Assembly (NCBI RefSeq): GCF_001435975.1
Contig: NZ_AYYR01000009.1
Location: forward strand, 51,672 to 115,671
Source: Secundilactobacillus collinoides DSM 20515 = JCM 1123
GTDB taxonomy: Bacteria; Bacillota; Bacilli; Lactobacillales; Lactobacillaceae
DNA: 64,000 bases
Reading direction: 5' to 3'
Part shown: piece by piece, positions 42,955 to 50,652 of the stretch
Numbering within the stretch: position 1 is the first letter of the stretch
Layout: each line of letters starts with the position of its first letter
Position numbers and translations under genes: made by a program
Notes under the pieces: generated by a model
Databases searched by the model: none
Told to the model about the DNA's origin: nothing
What the model saw: the letters and a program-made list of their open reading frames with translations, nothing else

Positions 42955-43738
42955 TGACGGTCACTCCTAATAGTTCATTGATCTTGGCAGCCTTATCATC
43001 GGCACGCATGAGTGTTTCGCCTACCAAAACACCGTTGACGTGAGCGGCTTCTAAAGTTGCAATGTTATCTCGGTCATGAATACCGCTTTCGGCGATGAAG
43101 GCGATGTTGTTTGGAACCAGTTTGCGGAGGTTCAAACTATTGTTCAATGAGACGGTGAAGGTCTTCAAGTCCCGATTGTTAACGCCAATCATTTTGGCGC
43201 CTAAGCCGAGGGCTTGTTGAAGTTCAGTTTCATCGTGCGCCTCAACTAGAACGGCTAAACCGAGTTTGGTTGCTAAGGCGAAGTAATCGTGAAGTTGTTG
43301 CGGTGTCAAGATGGCCACGATGAGCAGGACAATGCTGGCACCAGCAGCTTTTGCTTGATACAGCATGTAGTCATCAACCACGAAGTCTTTTCGCAGTACG
43401 GGTACGGTAACTTCGTCGGTGATTTCATCTAAGTAGCGCAGGTCACCTTTGAAATAGTCGGGTTCGGTCAAAACAGATATCGCGGTGACCCCGTTTTGAT
43501 CGTAATCCTTGGCAATGTCGAGATAGGGAAAATCGGATGCAATCTGACCCTTTGATGGGGAGGCTTGCTTGACTTCACCAATCAGGTGCATACCAGGTGC
43601 TAAGAAGCGGTCGTAGACTTGTTGCGGATCCTTGGTAGGGACCTTGGCGGCGCGGGCTTTGACCTGTTCCAGTGATTCAGTTGCTTTTCCTTTGGTTAAG
43701 CGGCGCTTGGTCGCTGCCACGAGATCGTCTAAAATCAT
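42941..43738 (-). CDS. trpC: Indole-3-glycerol-phosphate synthase
   Basis: This enzyme closes the indole ring. [11 protein letters not shown] carries the catalytic Glu and Lys, and [12 protein letters not shown] and ESGIHDRDN are further conserved blocks in this 265-residue TIM barrel. Its start overlaps the trpD stop codon as ATGA, so translation is coupled. Confidence 0.96.
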   Translation of the reverse strand: MILDDLVAATKRRLTKGKATESLEQVKARAAKVPTKDPQQVYDRFLAPGMHLIGEVKQASPSKGQIASDFPYLDIAKDYDQNGVTAISVLTEPDYFKGDLRYLDEITDEVTVPVLRKDFVVDDYMLYQAKAAGASIVLLIVAILTPQQLHDYFALATKLGLAVLVEAHDETELQQALGLGAKMIGVNNRDLKTFTVSLNNSLNLRKLVPNNIAFIAESGIHDRDNIATLEAAHVNGVLVGETLMRADDKAAKINELLGVTVNDAN

Positions 43739-44763
43739 GCGACTTTGGCTCCCTTCGTCAGGTTAATTAATTCGTCGAGTTTTTCTTGTGCCTTGCCGGT
43801 GTCAATCATCTCGGCAGCCAGCTTGATGGCGTCTTCGATAGCCATATCCGGGTGGGCGGTGTAGAGTGCTAAACCGGCGTTCATCAAAACGATATCGCGC
43901 TTTGGCCCCTTCTTACCAGCGAGAATGTCGCGGGTGATTTGGGCGTTATCTTCTGGCGTACCGCCAACGATGTCAGCCTTTGTTGCACGCGTCAGGCAAA
44001 ATTGTTCAGGGGTGATGGTGTAAGACTTGAAGTCGTCGCCGCGTACCTCAACAATGTTGGTTGGCGCCGAGATGGATACTTCATCCAACCCGTCAGTACC
44101 ATGAACGACCAGGGCGTTTTTAACGCCTAATTGGTTGAGCACGTGCGCCATGGGTTCAAGTAAGTTATCATCGTAGACACCTAAGAGCTGCATGCCGGCG
44201 TGGGCTGGGTTAGCCAGCGGGCCAAGGACGTTGAACAATGTCCGGATACCTAAAGTCTTACGAACCGGTGCAACGAAGCGCATGGCTTGATGATATTCTT
44301 GGGCGAATAAGAAGCAGATACCAATCTGGTTGAGGATGGCCTCACTTGTTTCAGGGGTCACGTTGATGTTAACGCCCAGGGCTTCGAGGACATCTGCGGC
44401 ACCGCTCTTGGAAGAAGCGGCCCGGTTACCATGCTTGGCAACGGGGGTACCGGCAGCGGCGACGACCAGTGAAGAAGTCGTTGAAATGTTGAATGAGTTG
44501 GCGTGGTCACCACCAGTACCGACAATTTCGAGAACCGGTTCGCCGGCCTTAAAGGTTAAGGCGTGGTCTCTCATAGAATCGGCAGCACCAGCAATTTCCT
44601 CAACCGTTTCGTGCTTTACTGTTAAAGCAGTAAGCAAGCTTGAAATTTGGATGTCGTTTGCCTTACCGTCCATAATTTCGTTCATCACGTCGTTCATTTG
44701 GTCAAAGGTTAAGTCTTCACGGGCTGCTACTTTAGTAATTGCGTTTTCAATAGTCATTGTCAT
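43735..44763 (-). CDS. trpD: Anthranilate phosphoribosyltransferase
   Basis: This enzyme joins anthranilate to PRPP. The PRPP-binding [17 protein letters not shown] near residue 79 and [21 protein letters not shown] near 109 are diagnostic, and the length is 342 residues. GGAGG sits 8 nt before the start. It is first in the second T-box-controlled unit (trpDCFBA), and a small upstream ORF overlaps its first codons. Confidence 0.97.
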   Translation of the reverse strand: MTMTIENAITKVAAREDLTFDQMNDVMNEIMDGKANDIQISSLLTALTVKHETVEEIAGAADSMRDHALTFKAGEPVLEIVGTGGDHANSFNISTTSSLVVAAAGTPVAKHGNRAASSKSGAADVLEALGVNINVTPETSEAILNQIGICFLFAQEYHQAMRFVAPVRKTLGIRTLFNVLGPLANPAHAGMQLLGVYDDNLLEPMAHVLNQLGVKNALVVHGTDGLDEVSISAPTNIVEVRGDDFKSYTITPEQFCLTRATKADIVGGTPEDNAQITRDILAGKKGPKRDIVLMNAGLALYTAHPDMAIEDAIKLAAEMIDTGKAQEKLDELINLTKGAKVA

Positions 44764-44860
44764 GGGTAATTCCTCCAGTTAGTTGTGTTTGTTTGTATGC
44801 GTCTGTCAGTCGTGATTGAAGTGAAACTAACTGGATTTGCCATCGTGTATTGTTTGTCAT
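44747..44860 (-). CDS. Small ORF between the T-box and trpD
   Basis: Thirty-seven codons begin at ATG 44860 (a second ATG lies at 44863), preceded by AAGGGAG at 44869-44875. They run through a single Trp codon (44842-44840) in the context Arg-Trp-Gln and stop inside trpD in a different frame. The DNA around the Trp codon, ACGATGGCAA, is identical to the tiny ORF in front of trpE. It could couple or modulate trpD translation according to Trp-tRNA supply, or be a fossil. No function is established. Confidence 0.4.
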   Translation of the reverse strand: MTNNTRWQIQLVSLQSRLTDAYKQTQLTGGITHDNDY

Positions 44861-44882
44861 CATAAGATCTCCCTTGGAATAG

Positions 44883-45200
44883 AAAAATCCGCCCATAACA
44901 TCAATACACAACATAGTGTGTACTGAGTTAAGGACGGATTTGAATTCCGCGGTGCCACCTTAATTTGATAGCGTGGGACTGATCCCGACACTATCACCCT
45001 TAGCGAGATACGTATTCATATCTCCGACAACTGACGCATGTCTGTGCGTTTCCCCGTACTTGTGTAACACTTTCGAGGGAACCCTCTGTGGTCCATTTAA
45101 CTACCTGCGTTTGGTCGCACTCTCAGCAACGGCGGCTCTCTTTACATGCACGGTAATCTTGATCTCCACATCATAGGTTTGTATGGACGAATCATTTATT
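44883..45200 (-). promoter_or_regulatory. Tryptophan T-box leader of trpDCFBA
   Basis: The T-box core AAGGTGGCACCGCGG is at 44961-44947. The terminator stem follows at 44942-44883, pairing AAATCCG with CGGATTT. Stem I contains GAGAGCC...GCTGAGAG, and the specifier reads TTAAATGGACC with TGG at 45095-45093 followed by a purine, so it senses tRNA-Trp. It is closely similar to the leader before trpE. Uncharged tRNA-Trp would cause read-through into trpD. Confidence 0.92.
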
Positions 45201-45212
45201 TGATTGGCATAA

Positions 45213-45241
45213 GATTAAAACTTTCTAAGAGATAAGTCAAC
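45213..45241 (-). promoter_or_regulatory. Promoter of the trpDCFBA unit
   Basis: On the minus strand TTGACT (45241-45236)-N17-TAATCT (45218-45213) starts 20 nt after the trpG stop codon. The second half of the trp genes therefore has its own promoter, as well as possible read-through from trpEG. Confidence 0.75.
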
Positions 45242-45261
45242 AGGTTTGCAAAAAAAAGTTT

Positions 45262-45870
45262 CTAAGCAAGCCCACGAAGTGCTGTTGCAACAGGAATCTG
45301 CGCCAAATAATTTTTTATGATCTGTTGGCCGACTGCCAGCTCCGTCATGATGGATTCCGGGTGGAACTGAACCCCATAGACCTGATTGTCATCATCTGCA
45401 ATGGCTTGAATGGTGCCGTCGTCAGCTGTTGCGGTGACTCTGAGTTCATCTGGCAGGGTTGCCGGGTCGATAACCAGTGAGTGGTAACGCGCACACTCGA
45501 ACTGTTGCGGACAACCGGCAAACATGCTGTCATTTCCCTGTTGCGTCATCAGCGATGGTTTACCATGCATCAATTTCGGTGCGTGCACGACTTTTGCACC
45601 GTACACTTCGCCAATGGCTTGGTGACCCAGGCAAACGCCTAAGACAGGGACTTTACCAATAAAGGCTTCTAAGATACTGTTCATGTTGCCGGCATCCTCT
45701 GGTCGGCCAGGACCGGGAGAAAGAATGAGTCCACTAGGTTGTTTGGCAGCGAGTTCTTCAGCCGTGATCTGGTCATTCTTCACAACGGTGATGGGTTCCT
45801 CGGTCAGTGTCCCAATGAGTTGATACAAGTTATAGGTGAAACTGTCGTAATTATCGATTAGATAGAGCAT
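45262..45870 (-). CDS. trpG: Anthranilate synthase component II (glutamine amidotransferase)
   Basis: This subunit supplies ammonia from glutamine to TrpE. The class I amidotransferase triad is visible: Cys in VLGVCLGHQAIG near residue 78, and His and Glu in GVQFHPESIMTE near 170. ATG 45870 is chosen because GGGAGGAA precedes it and the protein begins MLYLIDNYDSFTYNL as in homologues. Longer in-frame starts lie inside trpE. It overlaps trpE by 20 bp. Confidence 0.95.
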   Translation of the reverse strand: MLYLIDNYDSFTYNLYQLIGTLTEEPITVVKNDQITAEELAAKQPSGLILSPGPGRPEDAGNMNSILEAFIGKVPVLGVCLGHQAIGEVYGAKVVHAPKLMHGKPSLMTQQGNDSMFAGCPQQFECARYHSLVIDPATLPDELRVTATADDGTIQAIADDDNQVYGVQFHPESIMTELAVGQQIIKNYLAQIPVATALRGLA

Positions 45871-47329
45871 GTGCGATTCCTCCCTTGTCGGCGGTGTTGA
45901 TAGCGTTGACCACGGAACGGGCCTTATTGTTAAATTCTTGGTATTCATACTTGGCAATGCTGTCGGCAACGATACCGGCACCAGAATGGACAACGATTTG
46001 GTTACCTTTGCGGTAGGTTAATCGGATGCCGATGCAGAGGTCGAGGTCGCCACTGAAATCGAGGTAGCCGAGGCAACCACCGTAGACGCCGCGTTTGCGG
46101 TTTTCGAGATTGCTGATAATCTGCATCGCCGAAATCTTCGGCGTGCCCGATAACGTGCCAGCCGGTAACACAGCGTTAACAATGTCAATGGCGCTGGCAT
46201 CCTTGTTTGCCTTGCTCTCAACTGTTGATCCCAGATGCATAACGTTTGAAAATTTCAGCAAATTACGGGTTTGCGTCACTTGCACGGAACCAAATTGACT
46301 GACCTGCCCCAAATCGTTGCGGCCGAGATCAATTAACATATTGTGCTCTGATTTTTCTTTTTCACTGGTCTGCAATTCATGTGCAAACTTGGCGTCTTCT
46401 TCGGGGGTATCCCCACGACGGCGGGTGCCGGCTAGTGGGTAAGTAAACAGTGTGTCATCGCGTTTTGTGATCAGTGTTTCAGGTGAAGCACCTAGCGTTT
46501 CGAAATCGCGATGATGGAAGTAGAACTGGTAGGGTGAAGGACTGGATTTAAACAATGTTGGCGCGACACCCAACAGAGAACCGCTCATTTCCGCTTGTTG
46601 CGGGTTCGACAAAATGAGTTGGAAAATATCACCATCGACAATGTGCTTTTCAGTGTCTGCCACTTTCTCGGTGAATTCTGTCAAGCTGAAGTGGAAGTGG
46701 AATGGTTTTGTCAGCCGAAAATCAGGTAGTTGTTTCGGGATACTTGTCAACAAAGTCTTTTTCAAGGCAGTGAGCTGCGTCATGACGGTGTCATACTGTG
46801 CGTCAAGTTCCGTTGTTTTCACGATTTGGCTCAGGGTCACGATGTGTTTGCGATGGTTAAACGCAATGACCCGTTTGATCAACAGCAGGTCAGCATCGTC
46901 CAAGCCCATAGGGTCATCAACATTTTCGCGCAAAGCAGTGGTTGCATATTTGGCATAGTCGTAGCTGAAGTAACCGACGAGACCACCGGTAAATGGCGGC
47001 ATGTCCGGCAGTTTTGGTGTCTTGCTTTCGGCTAAGACGGTTTCCAAGATTGGTTTCAGATCAGTTTTGCTGATGATGCTGTGGCCGTCAGCCTGTTCCT
47101 CGGTTAACATGTGGTCACGATACGTATAGGTGTGGGTCGGCCCTAAGCCAATTAATGTGTAACCATCTTCGGTCACTTTTGGTTTCCCGGTTAATAGAAA
47201 CCCAGGATCGTTAGTCCCTTTCAGGGCGTTGAAGATGTTGACCGGGGTAAAGTCTGGCATGCTGAACTGCAGCGTCACGGGTACGGCAGGGTAGCAAACA
47301 CTAGCTTGTTTTAATGCGTTAAGTTCCAT
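45851..47329 (-). CDS. trpE: Anthranilate synthase component I
   Basis: This enzyme converts chorismate to anthranilate. The 492-residue protein has the chorismate-binding C-terminal domain with LAGTRRRGDTPEED near residue 307, DLGRNDLGQV near 345 and GTLSGTPKISAMQII. The N-terminal region probably holds the tryptophan feedback site. GAGGTGATT precedes the start. A Trp-specific T-box lies upstream. Confidence 0.96.
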   Translation of the reverse strand: MELNALKQASVCYPAVPVTLQFSMPDFTPVNIFNALKGTNDPGFLLTGKPKVTEDGYTLIGLGPTHTYTYRDHMLTEEQADGHSIISKTDLKPILETVLAESKTPKLPDMPPFTGGLVGYFSYDYAKYATTALRENVDDPMGLDDADLLLIKRVIAFNHRKHIVTLSQIVKTTELDAQYDTVMTQLTALKKTLLTSIPKQLPDFRLTKPFHFHFSLTEFTEKVADTEKHIVDGDIFQLILSNPQQAEMSGSLLGVAPTLFKSSPSPYQFYFHHRDFETLGASPETLITKRDDTLFTYPLAGTRRRGDTPEEDAKFAHELQTSEKEKSEHNMLIDLGRNDLGQVSQFGSVQVTQTRNLLKFSNVMHLGSTVESKANKDASAIDIVNAVLPAGTLSGTPKISAMQIISNLENRKRGVYGGCLGYLDFSGDLDLCIGIRLTYRKGNQIVVHSGAGIVADSIAKYEYQEFNNKARSVVNAINTADKGGIAHALSNR

Positions 47330-47372
47330 GATTTAATCACCTCATAATTTTTTTGTGGGTTTCGATTACGAA

Positions 47373-47393
47373 TCAGCATTGCCATCGTTTCAT
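47373..47393 (-). CDS. Six-codon ORF (Met-Lys-Arg-Trp-Gln-Cys) before trpE
   Basis: ATG at 47393 follows AAAGGAG (47408-47402) with 8 nt spacing, a very good initiation site. It reads Met-Lys-Arg-Trp-Gln-Cys and stops at 47375-47373. It lies between the T-box terminator and the trpE ribosome binding site. The central Trp codon and the shared CGATGGCAA with the small ORF before trpD suggest a conserved role, perhaps a second tryptophan check at the level of translation. No such element is known to me in this family. Confidence 0.4.
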   Translation of the reverse strand: MKRWQC

Positions 47394-47420
47394 GTTGATT
47401 ACTCCTTTATATTAATCACT

Positions 47421-47740
47421 AAAAAGCCCGTCCATGTTCAAACGCATAGCTTGCGCTTGAATAAGGACGGGCGATTATGCCGCGGTGCCACCTTACTTCA
47501 GTCAAAGAGTTTCCCCGTTGACCACTCTTAGCGAGGTGCGTATTCACACCTCCGACAACTGACGTATGCCTGAACGTTCCCGGGTACGCAATACATAAAC
47601 GTATTTTTGCCGGGGCCCTCTGTGGTCCATTTAACTACCTGCGTTCGGCCGTACTCTCAGCAACGACGACTCTCTTTACGTGCACAGTAATCTTGATCTC
47701 CACATCATTGGTTTTTATGGACGGTATTTAATTGGTGATA
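47421..47740 (-). promoter_or_regulatory. Tryptophan T-box leader of trpEG
   Basis: The core AAGGTGGCACCGCGG lies at 47494-47480. The terminator GCCCGTCC/GGACGGGC (47472-47426) with an inner TTCAA/TTGAA is followed by U on the transcript. The specifier TGG (47629-47627) sits in TTAAATGGACC, so it responds to tRNA-Trp. Most of Stem I is shared with the leader before trpD, indicating that one arose by duplication of the other. Confidence 0.93.
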
Positions 47741-47769
47741 AGACTACTCAGGTGGACGGGATTTGTCAA
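47741..47769 (-). promoter_or_regulatory. Promoter of trpEG
   Basis: On the minus strand TTGACA (47769-47764)-N17-TAGTCT (47746-47741) precedes the T-box leader. Confidence 0.75.
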
Positions 47770-48340
47770 CGACTATTATTTTTTGAAGCGTCCTTCTTTC
47801 AAGTCCTTTATTAGTAGACTTTGTTCAAATTAATTTTTAAGTTAGGCGATTAGTTATTTTAAAATAAGTGCGTATTTACGTGATGATAATTTCGGATTGA
47901 CTGGTACAATTTTGAACCGTGTTTTTGATAAGTCAGTATTGTGAAGATATCGCTCGTGCCTAAGATCCCAGTTCAATTTTCAGAAACCGTCAAGCAAATT
48001 CAAGTTCAGTATTCTCATTTGAGGATGTTTATAATGTGGGCCAAACGTCTCGTTTGCCTTGCAATCGTCATGAAGGAAATAAGATATTATGATGAGAAAA
48101 CGATTTGAATTTTTGAATGAGTGAAAGTTATTAACCATTACTGTTAAGCTAAGACTTATTCGTTGTGGCAAAAATGATTATACAAAAATATCAGCATCAA
48201 AAATCAAAGCCTAACAAAATATATTTTTAAATCGCTATATAGATTGCTTTCATGTTCATAAACCCTATAAGACAGCACTTTCATCAATAGACATTATCTC
48301 AGTATTCAATAAAAAGTTTAAATTAAAAACGCATTAACAG
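47770..48340. other. AT-rich intergenic region between trp and aro promoters
   Basis: This roughly 570-base stretch separates the divergent trpEG and aro transcription units. I see no gene with a ribosome binding site and no repeat of note. A minus-strand frame of 63 codons at 47980-48171 has no initiation signal and unconvincing composition. Confidence 0.5.
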
Positions 48341-48369
48341 TTGACAGAATTCTCAAGATAGTTTATTGT
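48341..48369 (+). promoter_or_regulatory. Promoter of the aro attenuator unit
   Basis: TTGACA (48341-48346)-N17-TATTGT (48364-48369). Transcription would begin about 35-40 nt before the leader-peptide start codon. Confidence 0.7.
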
Positions 48370-48413
48370 TTAAAGCAATCAAAATCTAATTTAATTTTTA
48401 GGAGTTAACAATT

Positions 48414-48470
48414 ATGACAGAAAATATAAACCGAAATTCAAATCGATTTAGTTACTATTGGTTCAGGTAG
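48414..48470 (+). CDS. Aromatic leader peptide (18 aa) of the aro operon
   Basis: AGGAG at 48400-48404, 9 nt before ATG, opens an 18-codon ORF ending in TAG at 48468. Its C-terminal end reads Phe-Ser-Tyr-Tyr-Trp-Phe-Arg: five of the last seven residues are Phe, Tyr or Trp, all end products of the pathway encoded downstream. The Tyr-Tyr-Trp codons overlap a sequence (48454-48462) that can pair with 48520-48528. This is the expected design of a regulatory leader peptide in ribosome-mediated attenuation. Confidence 0.8.
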   Translation: MTENINRNSNRFSYYWFR

Positions 48471-48663
48471 GTGTCTACAACGTACGGGTTGCAGGCACCA
48501 CTCTCAAGCAGCCTGTGCGACCAATAGTTTTTCGACATGGTTCGGTCACACAGTTAAGAAATTTAGTTTTACTCACTGTGTGAACCGATTAAACACCGAT
48601 TATTTTAGATTATTCGGCTGAAATCTTTTCCCGCAGTGCACATACACTGCGGGATTTTTGTTT
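48454..48663 (+). promoter_or_regulatory. Attenuator with competing hairpins and terminator
   Basis: Pairing A is ACTATTGGT (48454-48462) with ACCAATAGT (48520-48528). Pairing B is TCGGTCACACAGT (48542-48554) with ACTGTGTG plus ACCGA (48575-48588, one bulged A). The terminator is CCCGCAGTG/CACTGCGGG (48630-48653), followed by ATTTTTGTTT. CACTGTG (48574-48580), the 3' arm of B, can instead pair with CGCAGTG (48632-48638), the 5' arm of the terminator. GACC (48519-48522) can pair with GGTC (48544-48547), which would open B. Stalling at the aromatic codons would therefore favour read-through. Folding was done by eye. Confidence 0.7.
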
Positions 48664-48734
48664 GCCGTTCAAGTTGATAATTGACTATTATTCGAAACAA
48701 TGACCTAGATTTTGACATGAGGAGGAAGAGAGAA

Positions 48735-49604
48735 ATGTTTGATGGCCACACAGATTTATATGAATTAATTGCAGCACCGGCGCATCACAGTTTATCGCCA
48801 CTGATCCACAACACAAGTTTTAACAAATTGAACATCAACAGCGTCTACTTAGCCTTCGATGTCGAAGCAGACGAACTGACGGATACCGTGGCATCGCTGA
48901 GAGCGTTATCCGTACACGGTGCAAACGTCTCAATGCCGTATAAGGAAGCGGTGGTGCCCTTCATGGACGAGCTGACCCCGATGGCCAAAAGGCTTGGCGC
49001 GGTGAATACCATTATTAAACGTCACGGACATTTAGTGGGTGACAGCACCGATGGGCAAGGATTTGTGGACGCCCTTAACGATGAGGCCGTTTCCGTGACT
49101 GGCAAGCACGTGGTTGTCCTTGGCGCTGGCGGCGCTGGCCGAGCGGTGATTGCTGCCTGTGTCGAAGCCGGAGCAATGGTGACCGTATTTAAACGCCAGA
49201 ATCGGACCTTTGAGGCGATTCAACAGCAGCTAACCAACTGGTCGCCAAACATCACCGTGTTGCCTTACGAAGACCTCGACCAAATGGCGCAAGTTGTGGC
49301 AGAAGCCGACGTCATCATCAACACTACCAACGTTGGTATGGGCGCTGATACGGGCGTTCCGTTAGCTGACAGTGTGATGGCCGTCCTGCAGCCGGGTCAG
49401 TTCGTTGCTGATGCCATTTATGCACCGTTGGAAACTCAATTTTTGAAGGAAGCCAAGGTACAGGGCTGTCAAACAATGAACGGCATCAACATGCTGATCC
49501 ATCAAGCAGCCCGCGCCTTTACCCAGTGGACGGACATTCCAATGCCTGTTGACACCGTTAAAGAAGCCGTTAACAACCACTTACTCAGTCTCGCTGCTAA
49601 ATAA
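48735..49604 (+). CDS. aroE: Shikimate dehydrogenase, AroE/YdiB type (copy 1)
   Basis: This NAD(P) enzyme interconverts 3-dehydroshikimate and shikimate. HSLSPLIHN binds the substrate. NVSMPYK carries the catalytic lysine, STDGQGF the catalytic aspartate, and LGAGGAGRAV the nucleotide-binding loop. ATG 48735 follows GAGGAGG (48719-48725). An in-frame start at 48681 is less likely, and the chosen start gives 289 residues. It is first in a unit with DAHP synthase and dehydroquinate synthase under the aromatic attenuator, so its role is probably biosynthetic. A second, more YdiB-like paralogue lies at 54533. Confidence 0.92.
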   Translation: MFDGHTDLYELIAAPAHHSLSPLIHNTSFNKLNINSVYLAFDVEADELTDTVASLRALSVHGANVSMPYKEAVVPFMDELTPMAKRLGAVNTIIKRHGHLVGDSTDGQGFVDALNDEAVSVTGKHVVVLGAGGAGRAVIAACVEAGAMVTVFKRQNRTFEAIQQQLTNWSPNITVLPYEDLDQMAQVVAEADVIINTTNVGMGADTGVPLADSVMAVLQPGQFVADAIYAPLETQFLKEAKVQGCQTMNGINMLIHQAARAFTQWTDIPMPVDTVKEAVNNHLLSLAAK

Positions 49605-49634
49605 TAAAACCAAACCAGAAATGAGGAATGCACA

Positions 49635-50651
49635 ATGATTATTGTATTGACTAAGGAAGACCAAACCGTTATCTCAGCACTGAAACGACACTTCGGTGAC
49701 ACCCATGATGTTTTTGTCCATGACAACCGCGTTGCCCTGCAGGGTGTGCAACCCAACGAACTTAACGCTAACGAGAAGGCAGCCGTTAGGGACATCATTA
49801 CCGACGAACCAAAAGCCGTTCAAGGCAGCCGGCAATTCCACCCAGAAGACACGATTATTCGAACGAAACACAGCGTTATCGGTGGCGACAACTTCGCACT
49901 GATGGCTGGTCCCTGTTCCGTTGAATCACAAGAACACGTGCTTAAGATGGCTGCCGTTGCGAAAGCCAGCGGTGCCACAGTTCTCCGGGGTGGTGCTTTC
50001 AAGCCGCGGACTTCACCATACTCCTTCCAAGGACTTGGTGAAGATGGCCTGAAGTTCTTACGAAAGGCAGCCGATGAATACAACATGGATGTTTTGACCG
50101 AGGTCATGGATGACGAGCACGTCAAAATGGTTGCCAAGTACACCGACATCTTCCAAATCGGTGCACGAAACATGCAAAACTTTTCGCTGCTTAAAGCAGT
50201 TGGAAAGACTAACATCCCGGTCATGTTGAAGCGTGGCATGTCCGCTACGGTTGACGACATCCTGAATGCGTCTGAATACATTGCTGCCGGTGGTAACCAC
50301 AATATTATGATTACTGAACGGGGTATTCGAACCTTCGACAATAAGTACACTCGAAATACCATGGACGTTGGCGTTGTGCCCGTTTTGCAGAAGCTGACCC
50401 ACTACCCCGTTATTATTGACCCATCGCACGCTGCTGGGCACACCGAATTTGTGACGCCATTAGCGTTGGCCGGTACCGCTGCTGGTGCTTCTGGATTGGT
50501 CGTTGAAATTCATGATGATCCGGCTCATGCATTCTCGGATGGTGCCCAGGCATTGAAGCCGAACGAATACAAGAAAATGGCTGAAAAAGCGCTGGCTATC
50601 CGCGATTTGATGACCGGCATGGATAACCAGCAAGCGGAAGCGGGGCGGTAG
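49635..50651 (+). CDS. aroF: DAHP synthase, type I-beta with N-terminal ferredoxin-like domain (copy 1)
   Basis: This enzyme condenses phosphoenolpyruvate and erythrose 4-phosphate in the first step of the shikimate pathway. Residues about 1-70 form the ferredoxin-like regulatory domain seen in the Thermotoga enzyme, the same 338 residues in length, where Tyr and Phe inhibit. The catalytic barrel has MAGPCSVES near residue 91, RGGAFKPRTSPYSFQG and DPSHAAGH. GAGGAA precedes the start. aroB follows after 1 nt. Phosphoketolase metabolism in this organism competes for its erythrose phosphate supply. Confidence 0.94.
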   Translation: MIIVLTKEDQTVISALKRHFGDTHDVFVHDNRVALQGVQPNELNANEKAAVRDIITDEPKAVQGSRQFHPEDTIIRTKHSVIGGDNFALMAGPCSVESQEHVLKMAAVAKASGATVLRGGAFKPRTSPYSFQGLGEDGLKFLRKAADEYNMDVLTEVMDDEHVKMVAKYTDIFQIGARNMQNFSLLKAVGKTNIPVMLKRGMSATVDDILNASEYIAAGGNHNIMITERGIRTFDNKYTRNTMDVGVVPVLQKLTHYPVIIDPSHAAGHTEFVTPLALAGTAAGASGLVVEIHDDPAHAFSDGAQALKPNEYKKMAEKALAIRDLMTGMDNQQAEAGR

Positions 50652-50652
50652 G

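Noticed and set aside
45871-45993. A longer TrpG start
   Set aside because: The extra 41 codons overlap trpE and lack homology, and ATG 45870 has its own GGGAGGAA site.
47980-48171. A 63-codon minus-strand reading frame
   Set aside because: It has no ribosome binding site, lies in AT-rich intergenic DNA and shows no family resemblance.
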